Both the position numbers and the translations under genes were made by a program. From Halomonas halodenitrificans DSM 735 (lineage in GTDB: Bacteria > Pseudomonadota > Gammaproteobacteria > Pseudomonadales > Halomonadaceae), in contig NZ_KK211059.1 in the NCBI RefSeq assembly GCF_000620045.1, forward strand, positions 51,410 through 115,409: a stretch of DNA of 64,000 nt, in the 5' to 3' direction. Below the pieces are notes generated by a model. The model made no database searches. It was not told where the DNA came from and saw only the letters and a list, made by a program, of their open reading frames with translations. The number at the start of each line of letters is the position of its first letter. Positions within the stretch are counted from its first letter, which is position 1. Shown here in pieces: positions 25,601-33,630 of this stretch.

Positions 25601-26065
25601 TTCGTCACCGATCAGCTGATCAACTGGTCGCTAAGCGATACCGTCACGCGGGTGGTGCTCAGCTTCGGCGTGGCCCATGGCTCGGACTATTCCGTCGTGC
25701 ACCAGCTGTTGCGCCGGGTCGCCGACGACAATACTCGCGTATTGGCCGACCCCGAGCCCCAGGTGTTCTTCATGGCCTATGGCGAAAACGCCCTCGACTT
25801 CGAGCTGCGTATCTTCGTCAACAGCCTCGGCGACCGGCTCTTCGCCACCGATGAGATCAACTGCCGGGTAAGCGAGCTGTTTGCCGACCATGGCATCAAG
25901 GTTGCCTTCAACCAGTTCGATGTCTGGCTACACCGCCCCGATGGCCAGGCCAGGCGGGTCCAGCGGGCCTCGCCTGGCCCGGTGACGCCCCCCGCGCACC
26001 CCCCGCCAGGCACCCGGGGTGACCCGGGAGACCTCGATGGCGGTGGTGGCGCCGACGGCCGATGA
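22655..26065 (+). CDS. mscK: Large mechanosensitive channel, MscK/KefA-like
   Basis: The 1136-residue protein has a signal sequence (residues 20-35), a long helical periplasmic domain rich in Gln and Leu (about residues 40-480) and about eleven membrane helices. The C-terminal MscS core has the pore helix and amphipathic segment GLGFGLQEIFANFISGLIILFERP near residue 920. It releases solutes on osmotic downshock. A proline/glycine-rich tail (about 35 residues) follows the MscS domain. The start is GTG at 22655 after GGGAGAGG. Its end is 8 bases from the end of the convergent tlyA gene. Confidence 0.92.
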   Translation: MSGRPDAGVREGGRCLAIYWLLGLMLLAMTWPALAQQASLPERAAVEERLTGLKEGAGEAGPTDEEQATIELLGATLADLDALARVGERQDALEERVDQAPEELMRLERELEDEASAPRDSAAELDKLSLDELEARQQQTVVALQRLQDRLAEVNAQLLTARTLPERAQQAIAEAMRQVEEARRKLDELDVNKVPADAPERWRHQVARALAEARLLYHQRELSTNTRLRELDQQRQELLTQQQARQQAELALLQSVIERKRRLASEQAIADAVRDDPLLEAGHPVLESAQEVNRTLSQELLRANDRSSVLVREGLSVRSMLDQVRQLERSLNEQIEAIRGSTLLARILHEQRRALPEVEARRDLQDEIADLRLRQFDLARQRDKLREGERLAGQRLEEAGVTRNEGLVDSLQRLYQSRRELVDRLEQTYGNLLSSAIELQLNQQQLRDTTQELRATIDEQLFWVANTRPLGLAWLRQLPANLAMEWREGEWRQALPATWGLPSVGALVGLLPLLLALVLGWKRRRIQARLVGLHEQIGHLRRDTQLHTPLAIYLNALMAAPGPLLLAAASLALLAGGDVTAGALGMAGLELSLAWGVVAWSRRLLVSDGVATTHFHWPASYAARLRRLLGWLGMALVPVLGIATLARESDFELSNRPLALSLLLLGLLVMNVKMTRLILAHVPFFGLKLFRLVLGLAMAGVPLVLIGLVVGGYEYTALSLVGRFVITLYLLGVWILVEATVVRGLAVAARRLAFRRALARRHAEEMEGAEGGPEVVEEPPLDMEQINQQSLRLAKLFLLIAFAFLFYLVWADLLTVLGYLEEVRIWGGEGDELVTDALSVADIFTALLIVALTMMLARNLPGLLEVSLLSRLELKQGSAYAITSLLSYTIIGTGLVASLGAVGVSWDKLQWLVAALGVGLGFGLQEIFANFISGLIILFERPVRIGDTVTLGSLTGTVSRIRIRATTVTDFDNKEIIIPNKTFVTDQLINWSLSDTVTRVVLSFGVAHGSDYSVVHQLLRRVADDNTRVLADPEPQVFFMAYGENALDFELRIFVNSLGDRLFATDEINCRVSELFADHGIKVAFNQFDVWLHRPDGQARRVQRASPGPVTPPAHPPPGTRGDPGDLDGGGGADGR

Positions 26066-26072
26066 GGCGTCT

Positions 26073-26846
26073 TCAGGGTGTCGGCAGGCGCACGGCATGC
26101 AGCAGGAACTCGCGATTGCCGTCGCCGCCGAGCAAGGGGCTCTCCTGCCAGTGGCGTATCTCGAGGCCGAGCGGTGCGCAGCAGGCGCGAATGCGCTTCT
26201 CCACCTCGGCATAGCGGGTCGGGTCGGCGACCAGGCCCCGGGCGTTGATACCCCCGGGGCCTACCTCGAACTGTGGCTTGACCAGGCTGACAAGCTCGCC
26301 CCCGGACGGCAGCAGGGCGGCGACCTGGGGCAGGATCAGTGTCTGGGAGATAAAGGAGACGTCCATCACCGCGAGGTCGGGCCCCGAGGCCTGGCGGTCG
26401 GCGATGGCTTCCCTCAGTCGCGCATCCGCGGTCATGGCGCGGGCATTAAGGCCCTCCAGGCAGGTGATCCGAGGATCGTCGCGCAGGCTGGGGTCGAGCT
26501 GGTCATGGCCCACTTCCACACCGATCACATGGCGTGCCCCCCGGGACAGGGCGCAGTCGGTGAAGCCACCGGTCGACTGGCCCACGTCCAGCACCAACCG
26601 GTCGGCGAGCGCGAGCCCGAGCGTGTCGATGAGTGCCTCGAGCTTGAGGCCGGCGCGGGATACATAGCGCTCCTCGGGGTCCGCCTCCACCGTCAGTTGC
26701 GTGCTATCCGGCAGCTTTTCGCCGGGCTTGGCGAGCACTTGACCGGAGTCGGCCAGGCGCACCCGGCCATGGCGAATCAGTCGCTGGGCGCGGGTACGTG
26801 AACGGGCCAGGCCCTGGGTGACGAGCAGCATATCGAGGCGAGGCAT
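26073..26846 (-). CDS. tlyA: TlyA-family rRNA 2'-O-methyltransferase (hemolysin-like)
   Basis: The 257-residue protein joins an N-terminal S4 RNA-binding domain (residues 2-64) to a FtsJ-like methyltransferase with SAM motif DVGQSTGGFTDC near residue 87 and a Lys-Asp-Lys-type core (YVSRAGLKLEAL, AVMDVSFIS, LVKPQFEVG). TlyA proteins methylate 2'-O of cytidines in 16S and/or 23S rRNA; hemolysin naming is historical. The GASTGG of many members is GQSTGG here. It is a single gene, convergent with mscK. Confidence 0.9.
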   Translation of the reverse strand: MPRLDMLLVTQGLARSRTRAQRLIRHGRVRLADSGQVLAKPGEKLPDSTQLTVEADPEERYVSRAGLKLEALIDTLGLALADRLVLDVGQSTGGFTDCALSRGARHVIGVEVGHDQLDPSLRDDPRITCLEGLNARAMTADARLREAIADRQASGPDLAVMDVSFISQTLILPQVAALLPSGGELVSLVKPQFEVGPGGINARGLVADPTRYAEVEKRIRACCAPLGLEIRHWQESPLLGGDGNREFLLHAVRLPTP

Positions 26847-26913
26847 GGGGGCTCCGGTCGGGGAAAGAAGCCGCCATTATAGCCACCCAGAGGCCTTCGT
26901 TGGTGTGCCGGGA

Positions 26914-28962
26914 TCAAGGCCCCTCGTCCGGCCCCTCGGCGGCCTGCAGGTCGGTGGGCGGAATGCGGTCCGCCCCCCAGCTCCGGTAGATATAGTCGGC
27001 GACGCGGTCGAGCTCGGCCTGACTGATCTCGGCCAGCTCGCCGCGCTCCAGGGGATCGTAGTGGAAGATATACAGCCTCGACGCGAACTGCTCGAAGGGC
27101 AGTGACGACTCGCCGAAGCGCTCGCCGTGGTCGGAGGTGCTGACCTTGATGCCATCTCCCCAGTCCTGGCCGCTGTCGTTGTTGGGGTTGAAGAAGTAGA
27201 CCCGCATCACGTCAGAGGGGTCGAGGTTGACCCTGAGCATGGTGATCGCGTGCCAGCCGATAAAGCGCGCGGCGCTATCGGTGACCGCAATGCCCGCCGG
27301 TTGCGGATGAATAAGCGGCTGACTGCCGTTGTAGTAGGGGTGATAGCTGGCATAGAAATGGCGCAGGAAGGTGTCCAGCTCATCCAGCTGCCCCGTGGCC
27401 ACGTCGACGTTGATGCGAAAGCCGCGTCCCGACCACCAGCCATGGAATTCGGGGTTGACCCAGCGGTGCGGGTCACCCTCGCGGCCGATGCAGCGGCGCC
27501 CCATCTCGCCATAGATGCGGTCCAGGTGAGGTACCACGATCAAGGATACCGGGTCGAGATCCATGGGTAGCGTCTGGGCCACACCCGAGAGGCTGGCCAT
27601 GGAGGACAGGGGCATGCCCTCGAAGTGAATGATGATTTCGTCGTCCCGGGCCGCCCAGACCACCATCTGCAGCAGGTAGTCGGGATCGTTGTAGGCCCAC
27701 ATGGAGAGCGCCCGGGCGGATTGGCAGGTCGGGTTGTTGCCCTGGCCCACGCCCAGCGGCTGGCCGAGCATGCACAGGACGCCCTCGAGCAGTCGTGCCC
27801 GCGGCGAGACGGCTTCGCCGAAGGCCAGGTTCAGCCTCGCCTGGGACCATTCGGTGAGTGTCAGGCCCAGCTGGCGCCACATGGCCGGCGCGACCGGTGG
27901 CTGGTAGAGAATGCCGCGCTCGAGCATCAGGGCCAGGCCATAGGCGGCCTGGGGCGTGGCCGAGTGTACGCCGCCGCGAATCAGCGCCGTGACCAGCTCG
28001 CGGTAGCAGAGCAGGCAGTCGCGTCCGGTGGAGGAGAGCCCCAGCGCCTCCGCCAGCAGGTGGTCGTTGTGTTCCAGAAGGTGGCGCAACAGCACGGGGT
28101 GATAGGGGGAGACCAGGCCGGTATCGTGCATGGCGCGGGCAAACCCGGTGGCTTCGCCCTGCAGGGCGGTGGCATCCATGCGGGACAGGCGTTCGCGATA
28201 GACCTCCAGGCCGGGGTCCTCGCGACAGGCACGGGTGGGCCCGAACAGCGAGCTGACCAGGCGGTCGGCCCCCTGTCCGCTGGCGCCCAGGTCGATCGAG
28301 GGATCGGCCTGGCAGATGGCAATCTGGGTGATCATCCGCTTGACCGGCTCGACCTGTATCGGGCGCTGCTCGAGGATGCGCCAGATCTCCTCGATCAGGC
28401 GATCGATAATATGCTCATAGCCGATACGCTCGGCAAGGTGCCGAAACAGGTGACGAGGCACCTGGGCGAGCCGCCCCTGGGTCTCGCGCTCGGCCTCGCT
28501 GGGCGCGCCGAACAGCAGCCAGAGGTTGATGGCCATCGCCTGGGTCAGATAGTGGTGGGCCTGCTCCGCGGAAATCGCGGTGTGGAGGTATTCCTCCTTG
28601 GCGACCGCCAGCAGGCGCAGTTCGCTGAGTGCCTCGATCACCACGATGTTGGGGTCGGCACTCTTCAGCGCGTGGGTGGTAAGGGAGGGCACCAGATACT
28701 GGGGCGTCTCCCAGTCGGAGCCGGCGAAGATGCCGGCCCGTTCGAGTCTCTGGACGCGGGCTTCGACGGCGGCGGCACCGCCCTCCTGAAGCAGCACGCG
28801 GCGTGCGGTATCGAGCACTCGGGGGAGCTTGCCGGGCTTGGCGAAGTCTTGCGCCTCTTCGAACAGGGAGATTGCCGCATCGAGCTTCTCCAGCAAGAGG
28901 CGAAGCTTGGTATCGTCGGGTGGCGTGGCGCCACCCGCTTGAGTGTCGTCATGCGTTGTCAC
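26914..28962 (-). CDS. Uncharacterised 682-residue protein with papain-like Cys-His-Asn motifs
   Basis: I do not recognise a named family. The protein has no signal peptide or membrane helix. The first ~370 residues are mostly helical. The C-terminal part carries three segments in the order of papain-fold enzymes: GNNPTCQSARALSMWAY with Cys413, GWHAITMLRV with His571 and MRVYFFNPNNDSGQDWG with Asn592 or Asn594. These resemble the CxS-helix, HAV and NSWGxxWG blocks of papain-type proteases, but this is by eye only. It follows the ATP-grasp gene on the same strand after a 133-base gap, so the two may form a bond-making and bond-breaking or modifying pair. A transglutaminase-like fold is the main alternative. 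Confidence 0.7.
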   Translation of the reverse strand: MTTHDDTQAGGATPPDDTKLRLLLEKLDAAISLFEEAQDFAKPGKLPRVLDTARRVLLQEGGAAAVEARVQRLERAGIFAGSDWETPQYLVPSLTTHALKSADPNIVVIEALSELRLLAVAKEEYLHTAISAEQAHHYLTQAMAINLWLLFGAPSEAERETQGRLAQVPRHLFRHLAERIGYEHIIDRLIEEIWRILEQRPIQVEPVKRMITQIAICQADPSIDLGASGQGADRLVSSLFGPTRACREDPGLEVYRERLSRMDATALQGEATGFARAMHDTGLVSPYHPVLLRHLLEHNDHLLAEALGLSSTGRDCLLCYRELVTALIRGGVHSATPQAAYGLALMLERGILYQPPVAPAMWRQLGLTLTEWSQARLNLAFGEAVSPRARLLEGVLCMLGQPLGVGQGNNPTCQSARALSMWAYNDPDYLLQMVVWAARDDEIIIHFEGMPLSSMASLSGVAQTLPMDLDPVSLIVVPHLDRIYGEMGRRCIGREGDPHRWVNPEFHGWWSGRGFRINVDVATGQLDELDTFLRHFYASYHPYYNGSQPLIHPQPAGIAVTDSAARFIGWHAITMLRVNLDPSDVMRVYFFNPNNDSGQDWGDGIKVSTSDHGERFGESSLPFEQFASRLYIFHYDPLERGELAEISQAELDRVADYIYRSWGADRIPPTDLQAAEGPDEGP

Positions 28963-29051
28963 GCTGACTCCTTGTCGTCAGGCCGTCATGGCTACCCATG
29001 ACGCCTAGATCGGGCGAAGAAATCAAGCTAATGCCTCGCTGAATATCTTGG

Positions 29052-29103
29052 CTCAGACATCCCTTGGCTTACTTTTAGCTTAGACATGTTCTGTCTTAGA
29101 CAT
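29052..29103 (-). repeat. ATGTCTRAG direct repeats between ATP-grasp and papain-like genes
   Basis: Three copies of ATGTCT(A/G)AG are read on the minus strand (29095-29103, 29079-29087, 29052-29060). The first overlaps the ATP-grasp stop codon. They could be binding sites or the result of local duplication. Confidence 0.6.
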
Positions 29104-30319
29104 AGAAGTCGGTCTCTTCCAGCTGCTTGAGCAGCTCCTTCATGCGCGCCGCCTCATCGCCCTTGAAGTAGACCAGGCCCCAGTGCGTGCCGAAGGCGGT
29201 CCGCTTGGTGACCGTTTCCTCCAGCGGTGCCGTCAGCTCGTGGGACTCGAAGTAGGGGTCGTCCTCGACCTCTTCGGGGATCTCCAGCTTGCTGACGACT
29301 CGGCGCCGTGGGTATACCCCGAAACAGCCGGCGTAGCCATCGGCGTCCTCGACCTCCCTGGGGAAGAACTCGGCGACCTCTTCCGGCGTGCTCGTGGGGT
29401 CAAACACCAGCATCGAGGCCTGGTAGGCGTTGAAGCCATAGACCCGCTCGAGCAGCTCGAAGACCTTGAAGCCTGGCGGCCGATAGGCCACCTCGCCGAA
29501 GTACATTTCGCCATCGTTGGTGACGAAGTACTCGGGATGGATCAGGCCGAATTCGATGTCGAAGGCCTTGATCAGCTTCTCGATCTGGGCGGTGATCTGC
29601 GGGCGGTATTTCTCAAGCTCCGGGGAGGCCGGCACAAACACCGAATAGCCCAGGGTCACGTATTCGGAGATGTTGAGGAAGACGATCTTGCCGTTGTGGA
29701 TCCAGGCCTCCACCGCGAACTCCCAGCCGTCCAGGTGCGACTCCATCAGCACCGGGAATTCCTCCTCGGGAATGGTATCGACCTCGTCGGGGGTACGGAT
29801 CACCCGATGCCCCAGGCAGCCAGCCTTGTCGAAGGCCTTGAGGTGGATGGGGTCGTTGGGGTCGCCATCGAGCTTGAGCAGGGTCTGGTTGACCCGCTTG
29901 AGGAAGCGGATGACGTCTTCCTTGTCGTGGGCCTCCTCGAAGATGCCCACGCGGATGCCGCCAAGCTGGGCACGACGCTTCATCAGCGCCTTGTCGCGCA
30001 GCAGCAGCGACTGCCCGTAGAGCCGTGGGTTATCGAGCAGCACCGAGTTGATGGCGCCGGCCCATTCCACGGTTTCCTCGAACAGTGGAATGGCCACGTT
30101 GACGTCCATTTCCTTGAGGGTCTCGGCGATCTCCATGGAGCGGTCGTTCAGGCGCTCGAAGTTCCAGGGGACGTAGGGGATGTCATGCTGCTGGCAATAC
30201 TCTTCCGCCCAGTCGGGCGCCACCACAACGTAGCGTCGGTCGAAACTCTCGGCGGCTTCGACGGCATTCAGGCTCCAGCCCAGCAGGGCGATATGGCCCT
30301 TGTTCGGATCCTTTTTCAT
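29096..30319 (-). CDS. ATP-grasp superfamily protein
   Basis: The 407-residue protein begins with a Rossmann-like pre-ATP-grasp domain (HIALLGWSLNAVEAAESF), followed by central and C-terminal ATP-grasp lobes. MESHLDGWEFAVEAW and GLIHPEYFV precede the metal site GEVAYRPPG with Glu276 and Arg280; the usual Asn of E-x-N-x-R is Ala here. ATP-grasp enzymes join carboxylates to amines or thiols through acyl phosphates. The start at 30319 follows AGGAGG seven bases upstream. It is the first gene of a two-gene run with the papain-like protein. Product unknown; an amide-bond ligase is inferred. Confidence 0.85.
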   Translation of the reverse strand: MKKDPNKGHIALLGWSLNAVEAAESFDRRYVVVAPDWAEEYCQQHDIPYVPWNFERLNDRSMEIAETLKEMDVNVAIPLFEETVEWAGAINSVLLDNPRLYGQSLLLRDKALMKRRAQLGGIRVGIFEEAHDKEDVIRFLKRVNQTLLKLDGDPNDPIHLKAFDKAGCLGHRVIRTPDEVDTIPEEEFPVLMESHLDGWEFAVEAWIHNGKIVFLNISEYVTLGYSVFVPASPELEKYRPQITAQIEKLIKAFDIEFGLIHPEYFVTNDGEMYFGEVAYRPPGFKVFELLERVYGFNAYQASMLVFDPTSTPEEVAEFFPREVEDADGYAGCFGVYPRRRVVSKLEIPEEVEDDPYFESHELTAPLEETVTKRTAFGTHWGLVYFKGDEAARMKELLKQLEETDFYV

Positions 30320-30451
30320 GGGGCGCCTCCTGTTGTTCGCGATGGTCACTTTCCTCTCCAGGCCGTGACAAGGAAGGCGTAAGAGAGGGCATTCTGCATG
30401 CTACAGCACGTGACGCCGGTCTACATCCCGTAGCGAAGCGTTCGTGCGCTC

Positions 30452-30480
30452 TTGCCTGCATCCCGAGGCGCTGTTATAGT
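30452..30480 (+). promoter_or_regulatory. Sigma70-like promoter upstream of ffs
   Basis: TTGCCT and TATAGT are separated by exactly 17 bases. Transcription would start about 65 bases before the mature 4.5S RNA. Confidence 0.55.
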
Positions 30481-30554
30481 GCGCACTCTCTCGGCAAGAC
30501 GTTGATCGATAACGTCAATCGCGCCGAGTTGGCATCATCGTGATGCCGTGCTGT

Positions 30555-30667
30555 GGTGGCCCCGTCGGTCCTCCCGCAACGCTAAACTGCAAACCCCGCC
30601 AGGCCCGGAAGGGAGCAACGGTAGTGGTGGACGCGTGTGCCGGGATGTGGCTGTCGGGGCCGCCTCC
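30555..30667 (+). ncRNA. ffs: Signal recognition particle RNA (4.5S RNA)
   Basis: The SRP RNA core is unmistakable: CTCCCGCAACGCTA, then GCCAGGCCCGGAAGGGAGCA, the Ffh-binding tip with the GGAA tetraloop, and then ACGCGTGTGCCGGGATG. The ends GGTGGCCCC and GGGGCCGCC pair to close the hairpin. With Ffh it targets membrane proteins to the translocon. The ends given are those of the paired structure and may be off by a few bases. A T-rich stretch (ATTTTGGG) follows. The rest of the gap to 30947 has a run of ten C (30684-30693) and a pyrimidine-rich stretch but no gene. Confidence 0.95.
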
Positions 30668-30947
30668 ATTTTGGGCAGCGTCACCCCCCCCCCTTATCTT
30701 TATCCCCTCGACTGTATTCCCCCCTATTCTTTTCGATTCTCGGACTCCCCGTTTTCGGGACGTCGGTGATCTGATGGCTCAGTGGTCGTTCGGGTGTTAA
30801 CCCCCAGAGTAGCTGCTAAACGGACGTTCGTTGGAAAGTCGTATTGGCTGCGGCCGCGAAGCGCGCTAAGGTGCAGGGCCGGCCTTTTCAAGGCGGTTCA
30901 GAAGCTCATCGATCGAAACAACTCAAATGAATAGAAGAGGGAACACC

Positions 30948-31910
30948 ATGATGCGGCGTCGAATTCTCTCCGCGGTGCTGGGCTCCATGCTGGTGGCCGG
31001 CGTGGCACAGGCCGAGACCGTGAACCTGGGCATCACCCAGATAGTCGAGCACCCGGCCCTGGATGCCAGTCGCCAGGGGGCCCTGGACGAGCTCGCCGAG
31101 CGTGGCTATGTCGAGGGCGACAACCTCGAGGTCGACTTCCAGAACGCCCAGGGGGATACGTCCATTGCCGCCCAGATCGCGCGCAAGTTTGCGGGCGATC
31201 GTCCGGATCTGGTGCTGGCCATTAGCACTCCCTCGGCCCAGGCCGCGGCCTCGGCGCTGCAGGATGATATCCCCGTTGTGTTTACCGCCGTCACCGATCC
31301 GCTGATCGCCAAGCTGGTGACCGACATGGAGGCCCCCGGCGCCAATATCACCGGGGTAGTGGATGCGCCGCCCCTGAAGGCGCAGCTGCAGCTGATCCGT
31401 GACATGTTCCCCGAGGCCGAGCGGCTGGGAGTCATCTACAACCCCGGCGAGGCGAACTCCGTTTCCCAGGCCGAGAAGCTCAATGAGATGGCGCCCGAGC
31501 TCGATTTCGAACTGGTCGAGGTAACCGCCTCGCGCACCTCCGAGGTGATGGGAGCCGCACGCAGCCTGGCTGGCCGTGCCGACGCCATCTATGTACCGGT
31601 AGACAACACCGTGGTCTCGGCCCTGGAGAGCGTGTTGAAGGTCGGCTATGACGCCGATATTCCGGTCTTCACCGGCGACAACTCCTCCGTCGAGCGCGGT
31701 GCCCTGGCGTCTCTGGGCTTCAGCTACTACGACATGGGGCGCCAGACCGGCGGGATGATGGCCGATATCCTGGGAGGTGAGAAGGCCGGCGACCTGTCGG
31801 TGGGCACCGTCGAGAAGCTCGAGCTGATCCTGAACCGTGATGCCGCCGAGCAGATCGGTTATGAGATCCCGGCCGAGTTCGAGGAACAGGCGGTCGAGAT
31901 CTTCGAGTAA
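30948..31910 (+). CDS. ABC transporter substrate-binding protein (DUF534/TrpX type)
   Basis: The 320-residue protein has a signal peptide (RRRILSAVLGSMLVAGVAQA) and the fold of ABC_sub_bind proteins. Blocks include QIVEHPALDASRQGALDEL, DLVLAISTPSAQAA and VPVDNTVVSALESV, all typical of the TrpX/DUF534 family, some of which bind tryptophan or tyrosine. The start at 30948 follows AAGAGG. It heads a tightly packed three-gene unit with a permease and ATPase. An aromatic amino acid or related ligand is possible but not shown by the sequence. Confidence 0.9.
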   Translation: MMRRRILSAVLGSMLVAGVAQAETVNLGITQIVEHPALDASRQGALDELAERGYVEGDNLEVDFQNAQGDTSIAAQIARKFAGDRPDLVLAISTPSAQAAASALQDDIPVVFTAVTDPLIAKLVTDMEAPGANITGVVDAPPLKAQLQLIRDMFPEAERLGVIYNPGEANSVSQAEKLNEMAPELDFELVEVTASRTSEVMGAARSLAGRADAIYVPVDNTVVSALESVLKVGYDADIPVFTGDNSSVERGALASLGFSYYDMGRQTGGMMADILGGEKAGDLSVGTVEKLELILNRDAAEQIGYEIPAEFEEQAVEIFE

Positions 31911-32791
31911 TGAGCCTTATTGCCTTTCTAGGGGCCATCGAGCTTGGCCTCATCTTCGGTTTCGTGGCGCTCGGCGTTTACCTCTCCTTCCGCGTTCTCG
32001 ACTTTCCCGACCTGACCGTCGACGGCAGTTTCCCCCTGGGGGCTGCCGTGGCGGCGGTGTGGATCGTGGGCGGCGGCAATCCCTGGGTGGGTACCGGCCT
32101 GGCGGTGATTGCCGGTGCCATGGCCGGCACGGTGACCGCCTGGATGGCGGTGAAGCTGAAGATACTCAATCTGCTGGCGTCGATCCTGTCGATGATCGCG
32201 CTCTACTCAATCAACCTCCGGGTGATGGGGCGGCCCAATATTGCGCTGCTGACCGATGAGACCATCTTCACGCCGCTGGAGGCGTTGCCGGTCAGTCGCT
32301 ATGTGATCTTTCCGCTGGCGATCTTCGCGGGCCTGGTGGTGGTCACGGCCCTGCTCAACCGCTTTCTCAACAGCGAAGTGGGCCTGGGGATGCGTGCCAC
32401 GGGCGAGAATGCGCGCATGGCCTCGGGCAACGGCATCAACACCTCGGTCATGGTGCTTTCCGGCATGGCCCTCTCCAATGCCCTGGTGGCGCTGGGTGGT
32501 GCCTTGTTCGCCCAGAGCCAGGGCAGCGCCGACGTCACAATGGGGGTGGGTACCATCGTGGTGGGCCTGGCGGCGGTGATCGGCGGCCAGTCACTGATCC
32601 CGGGGCGTACCATCCTGGTGGCTACCCTGGCCTGCATCTTCGGTTCCATCCTCTATCGCCTGATGGTGGCGGTGGCGCTCAATGCCGACTTTATCGGCCT
32701 CAAGGCCCAGGATCTCAACCTGGTCACGGCGCTGCTGGTCGGTTTCGCGCTGGTGCTCCCGCGGCTCAAGCTCAGGAGGCGCAGCGCATGA
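31910..32791 (+). CDS. ABC transporter permease (TrpY type)
   Basis: The 293-residue membrane protein has about nine hydrophobic helices and resembles branched-chain/ribose-type permeases. It contains RVLDFPDLTVDGSFPLGAA near the N-terminus and the cytoplasmic coupling segment LGMRATGENARMASGNGIN, both characteristic of the permeases paired with DUF534 binding proteins. Its start overlaps the stop of the binding-protein gene by one base (TAATG) and its end overlaps the ATPase gene by four bases. Confidence 0.92.
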   Translation: MSLIAFLGAIELGLIFGFVALGVYLSFRVLDFPDLTVDGSFPLGAAVAAVWIVGGGNPWVGTGLAVIAGAMAGTVTAWMAVKLKILNLLASILSMIALYSINLRVMGRPNIALLTDETIFTPLEALPVSRYVIFPLAIFAGLVVVTALLNRFLNSEVGLGMRATGENARMASGNGINTSVMVLSGMALSNALVALGGALFAQSQGSADVTMGVGTIVVGLAAVIGGQSLIPGRTILVATLACIFGSILYRLMVAVALNADFIGLKAQDLNLVTALLVGFALVLPRLKLRRRSA

Positions 32792-33582
32792 TCGAACTTC
32801 ATGACATTCACGTTACCTTCAACCCCGGCACCCCGCTCGAGAACCACGTGCTCAAGGGGATCGACCTGACCATCGACGAGGGCGAGTTCGTCACCGTGAT
32901 CGGCGGTAACGGGGCCGGCAAGTCGACGCTGCTCAACGTGCTGGCCGGGGAGATCATCGCCCAGCCGGGACGAGTGTTGATCGGCGGGCGAGATGTCACT
33001 CGGCTGTCGGCCTTCAAGCGCGCCGACCTGGTGGCGCGTGTCTACCAGGACCCGCTGGCCGGCACCTGCAGCACCCTGACCCTCGAGGAGAACATGGCTC
33101 TGGCCTTCGCTCGTGGCCGGCGTCGGCGCCTGGGGCGTGCCCTCGATGCCTCGCTGCGCAGCCGTCTGCGGGACAACCTGGCCCGCCTGGGCCTGGGCCT
33201 GGAGGATCGCCTGCACGACAGCATCGGACTGCTGTCCGGGGGGCAACGCCAGGCGGTCAGCCTGCTGATGTCGGCGCTGCAGCCCATGGAGATCATGCTG
33301 CTGGATGAGCACACCGCGGCCCTGGATCCCCGAATCGCCAGCTTCGTGCTGGAGCTCTCCGCCGATATCATCCGCGAGCAGCGCCTCACCGCGTTGATGG
33401 TCACCCACAGCATGCGTCAGGCACTGGATGTGGGGCATCGCACCATCATGATGGATCAGGGAGAGATCGCCTTCGACGTCAAGGGCGAGGAGCGTGCCGG
33501 GCTGGATGTGCCGGACCTGCTCAAGCTGTTCGAGCGTGCCCGGGGCGAGCAGGTCGACGACGACTCGCTGTTGCTGGGATAG
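32788..33582 (+). CDS. ABC transporter ATP-binding protein (TrpZ type)
   Basis: The 264-residue ATPase has Walker A GGNGAGKST near residue 39, the signature LSGGQRQAV near 149, Walker B MEIMLLDEHTAALDP and the H-loop VTHSM. The Walker B is followed by His where most ABC proteins have Pro (DEHTAALD); this is common in the subfamily paired with DUF534 binding proteins. It completes the import unit. An imperfect stem-loop after the stop separates it from the convergent amino-acid transporter. Confidence 0.92.
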   Translation: MIELHDIHVTFNPGTPLENHVLKGIDLTIDEGEFVTVIGGNGAGKSTLLNVLAGEIIAQPGRVLIGGRDVTRLSAFKRADLVARVYQDPLAGTCSTLTLEENMALAFARGRRRRLGRALDASLRSRLRDNLARLGLGLEDRLHDSIGLLSGGQRQAVSLLMSALQPMEIMLLDEHTAALDPRIASFVLELSADIIREQRLTALMVTHSMRQALDVGHRTIMMDQGEIAFDVKGEERAGLDVPDLLKLFERARGEQVDDDSLLLG

Positions 33583-33597
33583 CGGGTCGTCGGGCTG

Positions 33598-33630
33598 AGG
33601 GCTGGCGGGCGGAAGGCCGCCCCTAGCCCT
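33598..33630. terminator. Imperfect stem-loop between convergent ABC units
   Basis: AGGGCT...GGGCGG-AAGG-CCGCCC...AGCCCT forms an interrupted stem across the 40-base gap and the last codons of the minus-strand gene. There is no T-run; this is a candidate only. Confidence 0.4.

Noticed and set aside
30684-30693. Run of ten C after ffs, considered as a phase-variable tract
   Set aside because: No gene starts close enough to be switched by it; a sequencing-length error is equally likely.
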